Assembly: GCA_023391175.1 (NCBI GenBank) | Contig: JAEWBL010000290.1 | Location: 1 to 7,391 of the forward strand | DNA length: 7,391 nucleotides | Origin: Pseudomonadota bacterium | GTDB lineage: Bacteria > Pseudomonadota > Alphaproteobacteria > Rhizobiales > Xanthobacteraceae | Direction: 5' to 3' | Shown here: positions 6,226 through 7,391 of the stretch, piece by piece | Layout of the letters: the number at the start of each line of letters is the position of its first letter | How positions within the stretch are numbered: the stretch's first letter is position 1 | Made by a program: the position numbers and the translations under genes | The notes under the pieces: model-generated | What the model was told of the DNA's origin: nothing | The model's database searches: none | Seen by the model: only the letters and a program-made list of their open reading frames with translations

Positions 6226-6259
6226 CCGGTCCGCCGCGTTGCCTTGCACGGCGGACCGG
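6226..6259. repeat. Perfect 11-bp inverted repeat with 12-base loop
   Basis: CCGGTCCGCCG (6226-6236) is exactly complementary to CGGCGGACCGG (6249-6259) around CGTTGCCTTGCA. No T-run follows, so it is not an ordinary terminator; ACAATTAT comes next. It lies 110-143 bases before the next start codon, so it may be a leader-RNA hairpin or a protein-binding site. Eleven uninterrupted pairs are unlikely by chance even in GC-rich sequence. Confidence 0.6.
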
Positions 6260-6368
6260 ACAATTATCCGCGCCCCGACCGGCGGCCGTAAAGGCATGTC
6301 CGGAGCGGGAACCGGAATCAGGCCAATGGCGTTCGCCCCGGCCTGCGGGCAGCGTCGCGGAGGGCGCC

Positions 6369-7385
6369 ATGGCAGAATGGATTGACCGAACCCTCAGCAT
6401 TCTGAACAGCAATTTCGACGTGCCCGGCTGGGTCGTGCTGGCCGCCATGGTCATCGGCGCCGTGTTCGTCTTCGTGCTGTTCGTGCGCTCGGAGCCCAAT
6501 GAGAATCCGCTGACGCTGCTCGTGCTCATCGGCATCCTGCTCGGGGGCCTGTCGGTGGGCAGCGCCATGCTCAAGCAGATCATCCAGGCCGCCGCCATCT
6601 CGGAGGCGCGGGCGCTGGAAGCCCGGGCCTCGGCTCTCGATGGCGCCGCCGCCCAGTCGGCGCTGGGCTGCCTCGGTGCCGACCCCTCCCTCATCCAGGT
6701 GTGCGAAGCGGTACTGTTCGAGCGGCCCGACACGGTGGCGTCCGCCCGCTCGATGGTGCGCGCGCGCATGGCTCTGGTCGAAGATGCGTTCGAGTTCGTG
6801 CGTCGGCGCAAGGCCGACTACCTGACCGAGCGGATCATCGCCTGGCGCCGCCCGCTGGAGCAGGATCCCTACGGCCTGGTCGCCTCCGCGCTGGTGGACT
6901 TCACCGGCTGCACGGCAAGCTATTGCCCGCAGGCGGCGATCTTTGGCGATCCGACCCACATCATCGCCAACATGAACGAGGGGCGGTACGCCAGCCTCAT
7001 CACCAAATATTCGCCGGTGTGGGAGCGCAACGCGCGCAACCGGGGCATGACCGGTGGTCCGCCGCCGCGCACCGGCCCGTTCGGCATGCTTCTGCAGTCT
7101 GATCCGAACCACGCGGCCCAGCCCGGCGCGCCTGCCGCGACAGGACCTTCCGCTGGCGCGCCGTCCGCCGCGCCGTCGGCCGAGGAGCCTGAGGTCATCG
7201 CTCCGCCGCCCTCCGCGCCACTGCCGCCCGCCCGTCCTCCGGTGCGAACCCCGGCCGCGCAGGCTACGCCCCCGGCGAATCCCGCGCCCCGTCCCGCCGC
7301 GCCGCGTCCCCGTCCCCAGCCTGCTGCGCCGGCCGAAGCGGAACCCGCGGCCGAGGGTGCGCCCGCCGCCCCCAACGGCCAATAG
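6369..7385 (+). CDS. Uncharacterised two-helix membrane protein with Cys-containing domain and Pro/Ala-rich tail
   Basis: I cannot assign a family to this 338-residue protein. The start is well supported by GGAGGG (6359-6364) just before the ATG. Membrane helices are at about 19-40 (PGWVVLAAMVIGAVFVFVLF) and 48-68 (LTLLVLIGILLGGLSVGSAM), joined by the short loop RSEPNENP. A helical, Ala-rich stretch follows (70-98, possibly coiled coil), then a soluble domain at about 99-230. This domain has four cysteines, Cys101, Cys112, Cys181 and Cys186, and conserved-looking patches RRRKADYLTERIIAW (145-159) and FTGCTASYCPQ (178-188). From about 229 to the end it is Pro/Ala-rich with PAPRP-type repeats and little predicted structure. 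Both ends should lie on the same side of the membrane. A periplasmic side would suit disulfides and a wall-spanning tail, but charges around the helices do not decide it. Function is unknown. Confidence 0.85.
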   Translation: MAEWIDRTLSILNSNFDVPGWVVLAAMVIGAVFVFVLFVRSEPNENPLTLLVLIGILLGGLSVGSAMLKQIIQAAAISEARALEARASALDGAAAQSALGCLGADPSLIQVCEAVLFERPDTVASARSMVRARMALVEDAFEFVRRRKADYLTERIIAWRRPLEQDPYGLVASALVDFTGCTASYCPQAAIFGDPTHIIANMNEGRYASLITKYSPVWERNARNRGMTGGPPPRTGPFGMLLQSDPNHAAQPGAPAATGPSAGAPSAAPSAEEPEVIAPPPSAPLPPARPPVRTPAAQATPPANPAPRPAAPRPRPQPAAPAEAEPAAEGAPAAPNGQ

Positions 7386-7391
7386 CGCGGG

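Noticed and set aside
6318..7382. 354-codon minus-strand frame opposite the last gene
   Set aside because: It is Gly/Arg-rich low-complexity sequence; the plus-strand frame has a good ribosome site, membrane helices and sensible composition.

Overview
The window looks like chromosomal DNA from a GC-rich alphaproteobacterium of the order Hyphomicrobiales. Xanthobacteraceae-type relatives (Xanthobacter, Azorhizobium, Ancylobacter) are my best guess, from memory only. The grounds are very high GC, a SufT-type Fe-S assembly protein, a short 440-residue prolyl-tRNA synthetase without the editing insertion, one LolC/E-type permease followed by LolD, and intergenic palindromes with CGTCAT/ATCCAC ends as seen in many alphaproteobacteria. 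I found no CRISPR array, integrase, toxin-antitoxin pair, phage gene or tRNA/rRNA gene, so most of the window is housekeeping.

Layout: (1) Bases 2-607 hold the tail of sufT and a closely spaced VOC/glyoxalase-fold gene, both on the plus strand. (2) Bases 608-1312 are a 705-base non-coding stretch. It contains an inverted pair of REP-like palindromes (688-798), a tandemly duplicated terminator hairpin (851-943), a weak second terminator-like hairpin (1041-1058), and a 12-base direct repeat with 22-base period (1172-1205). (3) Bases 1313-5500 look like one plus-strand operon: proS, lolC/E, lolD and a ydcF-like (DUF218) gene. The first three overlap at their stop/start codons, and the fourth follows after 30 bases. 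The ydcF-like gene is split by an apparent one-base deletion near 5241-5255. (4) Bases 5517-5819 carry a small minus-strand DUF3253 gene that converges on ydcF. (5) Bases 6042-6179 carry a short single-helix membrane protein gene, followed at once by a terminator-like hairpin. (6) Bases 6180-6368 are non-coding and contain a perfect 11-bp inverted repeat. (7) Bases 6369-7385 encode an uncharacterised protein with two membrane helices, four cysteines in its soluble part and a long Pro/Ala tail.

Functionally, the operon joins translation (ProRS) with an inner-membrane ABC machine that releases outer-membrane lipoproteins (LolC/E plus LolD) and a probable envelope protein (YdcF-like). SufT belongs to Fe-S cluster assembly, whose other suf genes presumably lie before base 1. 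The items most worth a second look are the split ydcF, the structured 705-base gap and the uncharacterised Cys/Pro-rich membrane protein. I see no convincing new multi-gene system here.
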